Part shown: piece by piece, positions 34,092-43,006 of the stretch
Numbering within the stretch: position 1 is the first letter of the stretch
Layout of the letters: each line of letters begins with the position of its first letter
NCBI RefSeq assembly: GCF_016863635.1
Contig: NZ_BOPG01000045.1
Location: 62,001 to 126,000 of the forward strand
DNA: 64,000 bases
Source of the DNA: Virgisporangium aurantiacum
Lineage (GTDB): Bacteria; Actinomycetota; Actinomycetes; Mycobacteriales; Micromonosporaceae
Direction: 5' to 3'
Made by a program: the position numbers and the translations under genes
The notes under the pieces: generated by a model
Seen by the model: only the letters and a program-made list of their open reading frames with translations
Database searches by the model: none
What the model was told of the DNA's origin: nothing

Positions 34092-34520
34092 GTGGAAACC
34101 CATCGCGTCGAGATTCTGATGGTCGACGACGACATCGGTGACATCGAGTTCACCCGCGACGTGCTGGCCGACCACCGGATCGCGAACCGCATGACGGTCC
34201 TCACCGACGGCAACAGCGCGTGGCACTACCTGCGGCGTGACCCGCCGTACGCGGAGGCGGCCCGGCCCGACCTGCTGTTGCTCGACCTCAACCTGCCGGG
34301 CATCGACGGCCTGACCCTCCTCGATCTCATCCGCGCCGACGACGCGCTCCGCGACCTGCGGGTCGCCGTGCTGACGACCGCTCCGGTCGACGAGTCGATC
34401 CTGCGCCGGCGCGGCGTACCCGCACACTGCTACCTGCTCAAACCGGTCGACTTCGAGCGCCTGGTCGAGGTGGTCCGGCAGGTCGACGAGTTCCACCTGC
34501 AGGTCGAACGTCGGGCCTAG
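34092..34520 (+). CDS. Receiver-only response regulator (Rcp1-type)
   Basis: 142 residues from GTG 34092. The receiver landmarks are VDDD, the phospho-acceptor in LLLLDLNLPGIDG, LTTA and LLKP, and again the RDPPYAEAARPD insert of the Rcp1 subclass. It is a paralogue of the regulator at 33042, from which it is separated only by marR. Its stop overlaps the convergent ABC ATPase gene by four bases. Confidence 0.92.
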   Translation: METHRVEILMVDDDIGDIEFTRDVLADHRIANRMTVLTDGNSAWHYLRRDPPYAEAARPDLLLLDLNLPGIDGLTLLDLIRADDALRDLRVAVLTTAPVDESILRRRGVPAHCYLLKPVDFERLVEVVRQVDEFHLQVERRA

Positions 34521-35131
34521 CCTGCTTGATCGGACACGCGGCCGGAATTCAGGTGGATGCGGTCGTCGGCGATGTCGATGACGCGTTGGTCGTGGGTCGC
34601 CACCAGCACCAGCGTGCCCGCCCGGGCGGCCGTGACCAGCGCGTCCAGGATCAGGCCCACGTGCTCGTCGTCCTGGTGGCCGGTCGGCTCGTCGAGCACC
34701 GCGACCGCCGGGCGCAGCACGAGTGCCCGGGCCAGCGCGGTGCGCTGCTGCTCGCCCAGCGACGTCGCGCCCGCCGGGCGGTCGGCGATGCCGTCGAGTC
34801 CGAGACGGGCGAGCAGGTCCGGGTCGTCGGGGCGGCCGCGGAGCCGGGCCGGGAGGCTGGCGTTCTCGGCGACGGTCATCTCGGCCGACAGGGCCAGCCG
34901 CTGCGGCAGCAGCGACGTCACAGCCCAGTCGTCGACGCGGTGCGCCGGCTCGCCGGCGACCAGCACCTCCCCGGTGCTCGGGCGCATGACGCCGGCCACG
35001 AGGTGGCACAGGGTCGACTTGCCCGACCCGGACCGCCCGGCCAGCACCGCGACGCGGGAGCCGTCGAGCCGCAGGTCCACGTCCCGCAGGATCGTCGTGT
35101 GCGTCACCGCTCTCACCCGCAGCAGGCTCAT
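34517..35131 (-). CDS. ABC transporter ATP-binding protein (MacB/LolD-type)
   Basis: 204 residues. Walker A is GRSGSGKST, the signature TSLGEQQRTALARAL deviates from LSGGQ, and Walker B is VAVLDEPTG. It is the third gene of an exporter unit and its ATG overlaps the stop of the second ATPase (ATGA). With the 275-residue ATPase it gives two different nucleotide-binding subunits for one permease. The altered signature suggests this site may be the weaker of the pair. Confidence 0.9.
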   Translation of the reverse strand: MSLLRVRAVTHTTILRDVDLRLDGSRVAVLAGRSGSGKSTLCHLVAGVMRPSTGEVLVAGEPAHRVDDWAVTSLLPQRLALSAEMTVAENASLPARLRGRPDDPDLLARLGLDGIADRPAGATSLGEQQRTALARALVLRPAVAVLDEPTGHQDDEHVGLILDALVTAARAGTLVLVATHDQRVIDIADDRIHLNSGRVSDQAG

Positions 35132-35955
35132 GACGGGTCTCCGGGCGGGTGCAGTTCCAGGTGCCCGTCGCGAATCCGGAACACGGCGCGGCCGTCCGGG
35201 AACATCGGCAGCGCCTCGTCGGGGATCTGGACGCGGCCGAGCGGGTCGATGGCCGTCTCCTGCGCGCGGCCGGCGTCGCGGGTCCCGCTGAGCACGCCGC
35301 GACGCAGGTGCAGCACCGTGTCGGCGCGGGCGACCGCCCGGGCGTCGTGGGTGGCCAGCACGACGCCGGTGCCCGCGTCGGCGCACTGCCGCAGCCGCGA
35401 CAGCACGAGGTCGGCGGTCTCGTCGTCGAGTTCCGCGGTCGGTTCGTCGGCGACGATCAGCAGCGGCGGCCCGACGCTCGCGGCGGCGACCGCGAGTCGC
35501 TGCTGCTCACCGCCGGAGAGCGCCGGCACCCGGGCCGCGGCCCGCGCGACGAGGTCCACGGAGCCGAGCACGCCCGCCGGGTCGGCCGGCACGCCGCGCA
35601 TCCGGGCCGCCTGGACGATCTGGTCGCTCGCGACGAGCTGCGGGTGGAGGCTGTGCGTGGGGCGCTGGGCGATCCAGCCGATCTCGCGTTGCCGGATCCG
35701 GTGCAGGTCGCGCCGGCGCAGCGTCGCCACCGGCCGGCCGCGCCAGCGCAACTCGCCGCCGGCCGGCCGCTCCCGCAGCGCGAGGATCGCCAGCAGGCTC
35801 GACTTGCCGCTGCCCGACGGCCCGGTGATCGCCACCATCCGGCCGGCCCGGATCGACACGTCGACGCCGCGCAGCGCCTGGGTCGCGCCGGTCGGCGCCG
35901 GGTACAGCTGCAGCAGTTCGGCCCCGATCAGCAGGACCTCCTCAGTCGCCGGCAC
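35128..35955 (-). CDS. ABC transporter ATP-binding protein (MacB/LolD-type)
   Basis: 275 residues from GTG 35955, which overlaps the permease stop by 14 bases. Walker A is GPSGSGKSS, the signature is canonical LSGGEQQR, and Walker B is LLIVADEPT. A C-terminal extension of about 50 residues (DGRAVFRIRDGHLELHPPGD) is unusual for this family. It is coupled on both sides to the exporter genes. Confidence 0.9.
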   Translation of the reverse strand: MPATEEVLLIGAELLQLYPAPTGATQALRGVDVSIRAGRMVAITGPSGSGKSSLLAILALRERPAGGELRWRGRPVATLRRRDLHRIRQREIGWIAQRPTHSLHPQLVASDQIVQAARMRGVPADPAGVLGSVDLVARAAARVPALSGGEQQRLAVAAASVGPPLLIVADEPTAELDDETADLVLSRLRQCADAGTGVVLATHDARAVARADTVLHLRRGVLSGTRDAGRAQETAIDPLGRVQIPDEALPMFPDGRAVFRIRDGHLELHPPGDPS

Positions 35956-38689
35956 GGTACGCCTCCTCCTCGCGGGTCCGGGCCCGCAGCAGCGCCAGCC
36001 CGGTCGCGGCCGCCGTGGCCACGACGGCGACCGCCAGCGGTCCCAGAACCGCCTCCGGCGGAACGGTGAACCGCATCGCCGGCACCAGCGTGCGGTCCTC
36101 GTCGAGCAGCCGGGCGGCCAGCGGCGCCAGTACCGCCAGGCCGGCGACCGCACCGGCCAGCGCGGCCGCGACGAGCACCGCCAGCTCGGCCGCCCGCGCG
36201 GCGACCACCCGCCGGCGGCCGACCCCGACGCGGGCCAGCATGAGATCGGCCGGCCGGGCCGCCGACGCCGTCCGTTCGCTGAACACGCACAGCGCGACGA
36301 CGGCCAGCAACGCCAGGTACGCGGCGACCGACAACTGGTACCCGCGGGTCCGGTCGGCGGCGATGATGCCGGGGTTCTGCCGCGCCTGCGCGGCGGTGGT
36401 CACCCGCTCGGGCTGGACGCCCCGACCGGCGAGCACCTCGTCGATCCCCGCGGTGCCGGCCGACGACCACAGGTACGTGCGCACCAGGAGCCCGCCGGTC
36501 ATGGTCACGCTCTCCCGCAGCCGGGGGTCGTACCGGCCGAGATGCGTGAACAGGACCAGATCGGGAACGACGATCATCGGCCGGTCGCCGAGGCCCGGAA
36601 ACGCGGGCAGGTGCGCCACGACGTCCAGCCGCCCCTGCCACGGGCCGAGGTCGACCGGCACGTCGTCGACGCCGGCGAGCGCCGGGTCACCGACGACAAT
36701 CGCCGGTACCGGCCGGCCCGGCACCGCCGTCGCCGGATCGACCGCCGCCAGCCGCCGCACCGCCCGACGCGCGGCGGCCAGGTCGGTGCCGCGCCCCCAG
36801 GACGCCACGCCGGGGAACCGGCCCGGATCGATCGCGACCACGTCGCGCGTGCCGTGGTCGAGCGTCGTGTCGGCGTCGATGCGCCAGACGAACGTGGCGT
36901 GCGGGGGCAGCGGCGGGGTGCGCAGGCCGGGCACTAGACCCTCGCCCGCCGGCGGGCCGTCCGGCGGCGGTGGCGGGTCGGGGTCGAGCGGCCACGAGCC
37001 GGGAAGCTGCGCCACCGCCTCGGCCCCCGCCCGCACGGCGACGCGGTCGTCGGTGGCGACCGCCACGGCGTCCATCGCGCAGAGGGCGAACGCGAGCATG
37101 CCGAAGCCCGCGGTCAGCACCATCACCGTGAGCGCCCGCTCCCCGCCGGCGGCCAACCGCCGCCGGACCAGCCAGGGCACGATCCGCGGCGGGCTCCCTC
37201 CGCGTGGCCGGCGGCGCAGCGCCGCGAGCCGCACCAGCAGCATGCCGGTCAGCACGCCCGTGGCCGCGAGCACCAGCAGGGGCACCGCCCGGTCGATGCC
37301 ACGGGCCTGGGCCGACCCCCACAGTCCCACCGTGGAGACCGCGGCCGCGACCACCACGAGCAGCCCCCACGGCCGCGGTCGGGAGGGCGCGGCGGGCGGC
37401 GCCGGGCGCACCCGCCGCGCCGCCGTCACGGCGGCGACTCCGGCCGCGGCCAACGATCCGGTGACGCCGATCAGCGCGGCCGCCGCGGCGGCGGGGACCA
37501 GCGACGCGCCGGTGACCGCGCCGGGCGGACCCCACCGGACGAGCAGCCCCCACGCCGCGGCCCACCCCGCCGCACCGGCGACGACGGCGGGACCGAGGTG
37601 CTCCACGAACCACAGCCCGCCGACGGACAGCGGCGGGACGCCCGTACCCACCACGTGCCGCAGTTCCACCGCCCGACGGCGCACGGACAGCAGCCCGACC
37701 GCCAGCACCGAGACGAGCCCGACGGCGATCGCGGCCCACTCCACCGTCCGCATGCGGGCCTCCACGCCGTCGGCCACGCTTGTGGCCTCGTCGGCGACGC
37801 GGCCGATCCCGCTGATCACGTGCGGGGTGACGACCGAGGGCGCGCCGGCGGTGACCTGCTGGGCGGTGCGGATCCGCAGCCGCTCGATCTCCCGTGCCGT
37901 CCGCCGGGCGCCGGCCAGGGTGGTGCCGGGCGCGAGGTCGGCGTCGGCCCACCACAGGATGCGGTCACCGGTGTCGGCGGCCAGGCGTTCGACGGTCGCC
38001 ACGTCGGCGAGCACGAGGAACGCCGACAGCGTCTTCGCGGTCGGGTCGGCGGGCAGGCTCGAACGCTGGGACGCCCACGAGCGTCCACCATCGGGGTCGG
38101 CGGGCAGGCGGCCGGTCGTCGCGTAGACGCCCGCGACGCGGACCTCCGCGCCGCGTTGCGCGCCGGCGAACGTCACCGTGAACGTGACCCGGTCGCCCGC
38201 CGTCGCGCCGAGGTCGTCGGCCAGCGGCTGCGGGAGCCACACCCCGTCGCCGCCGGCGGCGGCCACGGGCACGACGGCCCTCGCCGGGTCCTCGACGGCG
38301 AACAGCCGGGCGGGCTCCGCGCGTCCCCGAATCGACACCACCGAATTCCACGGTGCCTGGCCGGCGAGCTCGGCACCGACCGAGCCGCCGCCCAGCCGCG
38401 GCCCGGTGAGGTTCGGGATCGCCCGCAGGTCGCGGACGGCCTGCTGCTGGTCGGCGCTGCGGGGGGACGACGAGGTGCTCAGCCGCACGACGGCGGCCTC
38501 GCTCTGCGCGGCGGTCGGCGGCACCGCCGCGAGCCGCTCGGCGAACACCGCGTTGCCCGAGGCCTCGTTGTGGACCGGTGCCGACGCCGCCGCGAGCGAC
38601 GCCACCGCGAACGCCGCGAGCACGAGGACCGCCCAGGCACCCTGGCGGACCCAGCCGGTGGCGGCGGCCTTGAGCAACGGCGAACGCAC
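35942..38689 (-). CDS. FtsX-like ABC transporter permease
   Basis: 915 residues with about ten hydrophobic segments: one near the N-terminus (about 15-38), a cluster at about 330-540, then three at the C-terminus, separated by two large extracytoplasmic regions. This is the duplicated MacB/FtsX architecture seen in actinomycete antimicrobial or lipid exporters. GTG 38689 was chosen since GAGGAG lies at the proper spacing upstream; the ATG at 38704 lies before that motif. It forms one operon with the two ATPases. The substrate is unknown; no histidine kinase accompanies it. Confidence 0.88.
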   Translation of the reverse strand: MRSPLLKAAATGWVRQGAWAVLVLAAFAVASLAAASAPVHNEASGNAVFAERLAAVPPTAAQSEAAVVRLSTSSSPRSADQQQAVRDLRAIPNLTGPRLGGGSVGAELAGQAPWNSVVSIRGRAEPARLFAVEDPARAVVPVAAAGGDGVWLPQPLADDLGATAGDRVTFTVTFAGAQRGAEVRVAGVYATTGRLPADPDGGRSWASQRSSLPADPTAKTLSAFLVLADVATVERLAADTGDRILWWADADLAPGTTLAGARRTAREIERLRIRTAQQVTAGAPSVVTPHVISGIGRVADEATSVADGVEARMRTVEWAAIAVGLVSVLAVGLLSVRRRAVELRHVVGTGVPPLSVGGLWFVEHLGPAVVAGAAGWAAAWGLLVRWGPPGAVTGASLVPAAAAAALIGVTGSLAAAGVAAVTAARRVRPAPPAAPSRPRPWGLLVVVAAAVSTVGLWGSAQARGIDRAVPLLVLAATGVLTGMLLVRLAALRRRPRGGSPPRIVPWLVRRRLAAGGERALTVMVLTAGFGMLAFALCAMDAVAVATDDRVAVRAGAEAVAQLPGSWPLDPDPPPPPDGPPAGEGLVPGLRTPPLPPHATFVWRIDADTTLDHGTRDVVAIDPGRFPGVASWGRGTDLAAARRAVRRLAAVDPATAVPGRPVPAIVVGDPALAGVDDVPVDLGPWQGRLDVVAHLPAFPGLGDRPMIVVPDLVLFTHLGRYDPRLRESVTMTGGLLVRTYLWSSAGTAGIDEVLAGRGVQPERVTTAAQARQNPGIIAADRTRGYQLSVAAYLALLAVVALCVFSERTASAARPADLMLARVGVGRRRVVAARAAELAVLVAAALAGAVAGLAVLAPLAARLLDEDRTLVPAMRFTVPPEAVLGPLAVAVVATAAATGLALLRARTREEEAYRAGD

Positions 38690-38781
38690 AGCGTCTCCTC
38701 GCATTTCCCGCCGGCCGGTGGCGGTCTACAGCATGCACCGGCGGGGGTGCCGCGCGGTCCTCGTCGCGACGAGGGTGCCGG

Positions 38782-40782
38782 TCAGATCACGAGCCGGCTG
38801 AGCCCCACGACGAGCACCATCTCGTCCGGGCCGAGCGTGCGGCCGCCGCCGGCCAACCGGCTCACCTGGACGGCGCCGGTGTCGGCGGGCAGCGGCCGGC
38901 CGAGGACGGCGTCGGGCGCGCCGTCGCCGGTCACGTCGGTGGCGACGATCATCGAGCCGGCGTGCTCCGGGCTGACCCGCATGGGCGTCAGGATCTCCTC
39001 CGCGAAGCCGGCCCGGTTGCCCTCGGCGACGTGCAGCTCGCCGCGTCCGGCCGCGTCGCGGCTGCGCACCAGCGCGTCGGCGTACCCGTCGCCGGTGACG
39101 TCGGCGACGGCGATCCCGCTCACCGCGAGCGGCCGGTCGATGCGCGCCACCCGGTTGCCGGCGCCGCTCGGCCGGGGTCCACCGACGACGAGGTGCAGCG
39201 TCGTCGCGGCTCCTTCGGCCCGGGCGAGCACGATGTCCGCGGTGCCGTCGCCGGTGACGTCGCCGACGGCCAGTTTGGCGTTCGCCATCGTGACCGAGTT
39301 GGTGAACACGACCGTCTTCTCCGGGTCGATGCCGTTCGGGCCGCCCGTCCACACCGCGAGTTCGGCGGTTCCGGCCGGGCCGCGGTGGTACGCGACGAGA
39401 TCGCCGTGCCCGTCCCCGGTGACGTCGCCGGCGGCCACGCCGAGCGCGTCCATCCGTTCGGTGGTGCGCAGCACCTGGCGGCCGGGGCCGGTGAGGGCGT
39501 CGCCGGACCACATCCGGACCTCGGTGCCGCCGGCCGTGGTCCGTGCGAGGAGCACGTCGGGACGGCCGTCCCCGGTCACATCGGTGACCGCGACGTGCTC
39601 GTCCGGCCGCACGGTGCCCCAGTACTCGGTGGGCACACCGGAGTCCACGAGGAGCCCGTCGGAACTGAGCCGGCCGTCGTCGGGCCGCGCCGCGGGGACG
39701 AAGGTGGCACCGTCGGTGGGCCGTGCCGTCGTCGGGGCGCGGTCGGCTCCGCTGTCCGCGCCCCGGTTCGCGCCTGTCGAGACGGCGGTGGCCGCCAGAC
39801 CCACCGCGACCAGCATTGCCGCACCGATGACGGCGAGCCGCCGCCTCGGTTTCCTGATCGGCACGCGGTCGGCCGGTTCCACCGTCGGCACCTCGAGCTG
39901 ATCCGTCTGCCGTTCCGTGGCCCGGAGCGCCTCGATGCGCGCGAGGATGCTCGCACTGGAATGGCGGGCGCGCTCCGCGTGGTCGGGCGCCAGGCAGTCG
40001 CGGACGATGGCGCGCCAGGCGGCCGGCACGGAGTCCAGCGCGGGCGCCGCGGCCGCCGCCGCGTTGAGGGCCCGGGCCCGCGGCGTCTGACCGGGAAAGG
40101 GCCAGCCGACGCCGCCCAGCACCCGGTAGGCGAGCACGCCGAACGCCCACATGTCCTGCGTGGGACGCACCCGGGCACCGTGCTCGTCGAGCGGCTCCGA
40201 CCACCACTCCGGCGGCATGTAGTCGACGGACCCGAGATGCGGCCCGTAGCCGTGCGTCCCCTCGATCTCGGTGCTCAGCCCGAAGTCGCCCAGCGCCACC
40301 CGTCCATCGACGAACAGCACGTTGGACGGCTTGAGGTCGCCGTGGACCACGTTCCGCCGGTGCAGGTGGACCAGCCCCCGGCAGACGCCGGCGAGGATGT
40401 CCGTCGCGTCGGCCAGCGGTGCGCCGGGTGTCGCGTCGAGGGCGTCGGCGAGGCTGCCCCGCGCCCGCTCCATGATCAACACGACGCTGCCGTCGAGGGC
40501 GGGGTGGCCGCTGTCGGTGACGAGGTGGGCGCCGAAGCCGCGGACCAGGTTCGGGTGGTCCGCCGTCAGCGCGTACCGCACCTCCCGGCCGACGATGTCG
40601 GCGCGCAGCCCCGACGACATCGTGGCGCCGGGAATGAACTTCAGCGCGACCTCGCGCCGGTGGTCGTCGCACGCCCGGCCGGCGTACACGGCTCCCCAGC
40701 CTCCGCTGGCGAGCGGGCCGGTCACCTCGAATCCGGCGACCCGGTATCCGATCGGCACGTCGAGCAGCGCGGTGTCAGCCAT
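38782..40782 (-). CDS. Membrane Ser/Thr protein kinase with extracellular FG-GAP/VCBS propeller
   Basis: 666 residues. The kinase domain (about 15-285) has the glycine loop GPLASGGWGAVY, Lys48 in VALKFIP, the catalytic loop HGDLKPSN (146-153, HGD instead of HRD) and DFG at 165-167. One transmembrane helix lies at about 315-336. The exterior is six or more repeats of the type DVTGDGxxDxxLxR, a calcium-binding FG-GAP motif, predicted to form a beta-propeller. Most actinomycete kinases use PASTA or NHL sensors, so this sensor is less common. It diverges from a gene for an FHA-like protein, a natural phosphopeptide reader. Confidence 0.92.
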   Translation of the reverse strand: MADTALLDVPIGYRVAGFEVTGPLASGGWGAVYAGRACDDHRREVALKFIPGATMSSGLRADIVGREVRYALTADHPNLVRGFGAHLVTDSGHPALDGSVVLIMERARGSLADALDATPGAPLADATDILAGVCRGLVHLHRRNVVHGDLKPSNVLFVDGRVALGDFGLSTEIEGTHGYGPHLGSVDYMPPEWWSEPLDEHGARVRPTQDMWAFGVLAYRVLGGVGWPFPGQTPRARALNAAAAAAPALDSVPAAWRAIVRDCLAPDHAERARHSSASILARIEALRATERQTDQLEVPTVEPADRVPIRKPRRRLAVIGAAMLVAVGLAATAVSTGANRGADSGADRAPTTARPTDGATFVPAARPDDGRLSSDGLLVDSGVPTEYWGTVRPDEHVAVTDVTGDGRPDVLLARTTAGGTEVRMWSGDALTGPGRQVLRTTERMDALGVAAGDVTGDGHGDLVAYHRGPAGTAELAVWTGGPNGIDPEKTVVFTNSVTMANAKLAVGDVTGDGTADIVLARAEGAATTLHLVVGGPRPSGAGNRVARIDRPLAVSGIAVADVTGDGYADALVRSRDAAGRGELHVAEGNRAGFAEEILTPMRVSPEHAGSMIVATDVTGDGAPDAVLGRPLPADTGAVQVSRLAGGGRTLGPDEMVLVVGLSRLVI

Positions 40783-40868
40783 CGGTCCGCCTCAGGTTCG
40801 GGCTCACAGTCGTGATCGTCGGCACGACGGTAACGCGCCCGTGCCGGGTCCCGTAGGGTCTCGGCAAC

Positions 40869-41615
40869 GTGGAGACGATCCTGGTCCAGACTCCCGGCGG
40901 CACCCCGGCCGACGTGCGCCGCCTGGCCCCCGGCGACCGGCTCACGTTCGGCCGCGGCGCCGACGGCACCCCGGTCGACGTCGCCCTCGCCGTGCCCGAG
41001 GTGTCGCGCCTGGCCGGCGAGATCGTGGCGGCCGAGGACTTCTGGCTGCTCAGCAACTTCGGCGACGAGTCGAGCTACGTCGTGGAGAACCTGGAGGGCG
41101 GCGGCGAGTACGTCAAGGTGCGGCCCCGCCGCCTCGCCGCACCGATCCCGTTCGAGATCAGCCGCCTCGCCATCCCGGCCGCCGGCCGCACGATCGACCT
41201 CGTCGTGTACGCCCCGCAGCACACGTTCGCCGATCCGCGGTCGGGCGGCACCGGCGCCACCACCCTGTCGCCGTTCTCGCTGGACGAGTCCGCGCGGTAC
41301 TTCGAGGTGCTGGTCGCGCTGTGCGAGCCGCGCCTACGGGGCGAGTCGGCCGTCGCCCTGCCGACCCTGGCCGAGATCAGCGACCGCCTGACCCGCGGCG
41401 GCACCGTGATGACGCGGGCGGCCGCCGGCTACCACGTCGGGTACCTGTGCCAGGAGAAGCTGCGCATCCGGGAGCGCGCCAACCTCCCGGAGAGCCGCCG
41501 CATGGAGTGGAAACGCGAGGCGCTGGTGTCGATGGCGCTGCGCTACGACCTGGTCCGCGAGGAGCACCTCGCCCTCCTGCCGCCTCGGCCTACTTCTGCC
41601 GGTACAACCCCTTGA
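40869..41615 (+). CDS. FHA-like domain protein, likely kinase partner
   Basis: 248 residues from GTG 40869. The N-terminal 90 residues (LAPGDRLTFGRGADG...VPEVSRLAGEIVAAEDFWLLSNFG) follow the FHA pattern GRxx...SRxHxxI...NGT, but with SRLAGEI in place of SRxH, so phosphothreonine binding may be altered. The C-terminal half is helical and of unknown type. It is head-to-head with the kinase gene at 40782, which supports a functional pair. It overlaps the convergent PPOX-type gene by 26 bases. Confidence 0.7.
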   Translation: METILVQTPGGTPADVRRLAPGDRLTFGRGADGTPVDVALAVPEVSRLAGEIVAAEDFWLLSNFGDESSYVVENLEGGGEYVKVRPRRLAAPIPFEISRLAIPAAGRTIDLVVYAPQHTFADPRSGGTGATTLSPFSLDESARYFEVLVALCEPRLRGESAVALPTLAEISDRLTRGGTVMTRAAAGYHVGYLCQEKLRIRERANLPESRRMEWKREALVSMALRYDLVREEHLALLPPRPTSAGTTP

Positions 41616-42225
41616 GATACTGCTCGCCGTAGTACGTCTCCAACTCCTCCAGCGACTCTGGCGTCGACTGGACCTCTTTGATCAGCTTCGGGTGGCTGGG
41701 CAGGACGTCGGGGTTCCAGGTCTCCGGCTTCCAGATCTCCGAGCGCAGGAACGCCTTCGCGCAGTGGAAGAAGATCTGCTCGATCTCGACCTCGACCGCG
41801 AGGATCGGCCGGTGCCCCTTGACGACCATCCGGTCGAAGTACGGCGCGTCGCGGACCAGGCGGGCCCGGCCGTTGATCCGCAGCGTCTCGGTGCGGCCGG
41901 GGATCAGGTACAGCAGGCCGATGTGCGGGTTGCTCAGGATGTTCAGGTACCCGTCGGCGCGGCGGTTGCCGGGCCGTTCCGGGATCGCGATCGTGGTGTC
42001 GTCGAGTACCAGCGTGAAGCCGGGCGGGTCGCCCTTCGGCGAGGCGTCGCAGGTGCCGTCGGCGGCCGAGGTCGAGATGACGCAGAACGGCGACGCCGCC
42101 AGCCAGTCGCGGTCGCGCGGATGCAGCACCACCCGCTCCTTGGTGGCCGCCCGTCCCATCACCTCGCCGAGCAGAGCCCGAAGCTCCTCGGCCGAGTCGA
42201 TACCCACCCGTTGTCCGACGTCCAT
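41590..42225 (-). CDS. Pyridoxamine 5'-phosphate oxidase-family flavoprotein
   Basis: 211 residues, split-barrel FMN-binding fold. The strands PFCVISTSAADGTCDASPKGDPPGF (partly quoted) and GYLNILSNPHIGLLYLIPGRTETLRINGRA are characteristic of the MSMEG_1061 subgroup. These proteins bind FMN or F420 and reduce small molecules or act as oxidases. The gene is alone, with no cofactor gene nearby. Confidence 0.87.
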   Translation of the reverse strand: MDVGQRVGIDSAEELRALLGEVMGRAATKERVVLHPRDRDWLAASPFCVISTSAADGTCDASPKGDPPGFTLVLDDTTIAIPERPGNRRADGYLNILSNPHIGLLYLIPGRTETLRINGRARLVRDAPYFDRMVVKGHRPILAVEVEIEQIFFHCAKAFLRSEIWKPETWNPDVLPSHPKLIKEVQSTPESLEELETYYGEQYLKGLYRQK

Positions 42226-42329
42226 GCGCCTGCTCCTCCCGGTCTGCGTCCCCTGATCGCAGCCTATGTCTAGAGGACCGGCGGGCCTTGGGCGAGCGGA
42301 TTCCCAGACCGGTACGGAAGCATGACGGC

Positions 42330-43001
42330 ATGGATCCGATGGCCGACGCGGCCGACCTCGTCGCCGCCCGGTTTCCGCACGCGACCTGGGCGATGCTGAC
42401 CGGCAGCGTGCTCGGCCCGCACCGCACCCCGGGCTCCGACCTGGACATCGTGGTGCTGCGGGAGGACGGGCCGGGCTACCGGGAGTCCCTGCGCTTCCGC
42501 GGCTGGCCGGTCGAGCTGTTCGTCCACACCCCGGAGCAACTGGCCCGCTACCTGGACCTGGAGCTGGCCGCCCGCAAGGCGTCGACGCACCGGATGCTGG
42601 CACAGGGCGTTCCGCTGCTCGGTGACCCCGGTGACCTGCCGGCCCGGTGCGCCCGCGTTCTCGCCGCGGGACCGCCGCCGTTGACCGGCGCCGAGCACGA
42701 CCGCCTCCGGTACGTAATGACGGACCTGCTCGACGACCTCATCCACGCCGTCGACGCGGGGGAGCGCGCCGTGATCGCGGCCGCCCTGTGGACCGAGACC
42801 GCGCGGGCGGCGCTGGCGTTCGCCGGCCGCTGGATCGGCACCGGCAAGTGGCTCCTGCGCGACCTCCGCGAGCTCGCCCCGGACCTGGCCGCCGAGTGGC
42901 TCGCCGCCCGGGACGACCCCCGGCCGCTGGCCGAACGGGTGCTCGGCGGCGCCGGTGGCCCGCTGTTCGAGGGCTACCACGCGCCCGCCCCGCGCGACTA
43001 G
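42330..43001 (+). CDS. Nucleotidyltransferase-domain protein
   Basis: 223 residues. The minimal nucleotidyltransferase motif GS(V)...GSDLDIVVL (about 30-50), with a further acidic strand VELFVHT, places it in the MNT/aminoglycoside-transferase-like superfamily. A helical C-terminal domain follows. Such stand-alone proteins may act in toxin-antitoxin or small-molecule adenylylation; no HEPN partner gene is adjacent. Confidence 0.82.
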   Translation: MDPMADAADLVAARFPHATWAMLTGSVLGPHRTPGSDLDIVVLREDGPGYRESLRFRGWPVELFVHTPEQLARYLDLELAARKASTHRMLAQGVPLLGDPGDLPARCARVLAAGPPPLTGAEHDRLRYVMTDLLDDLIHAVDAGERAVIAAALWTETARAALAFAGRWIGTGKWLLRDLRELAPDLAAEWLAARDDPRPLAERVLGGAGGPLFEGYHAPAPRD

Positions 43002-43006
43002 CGCGC

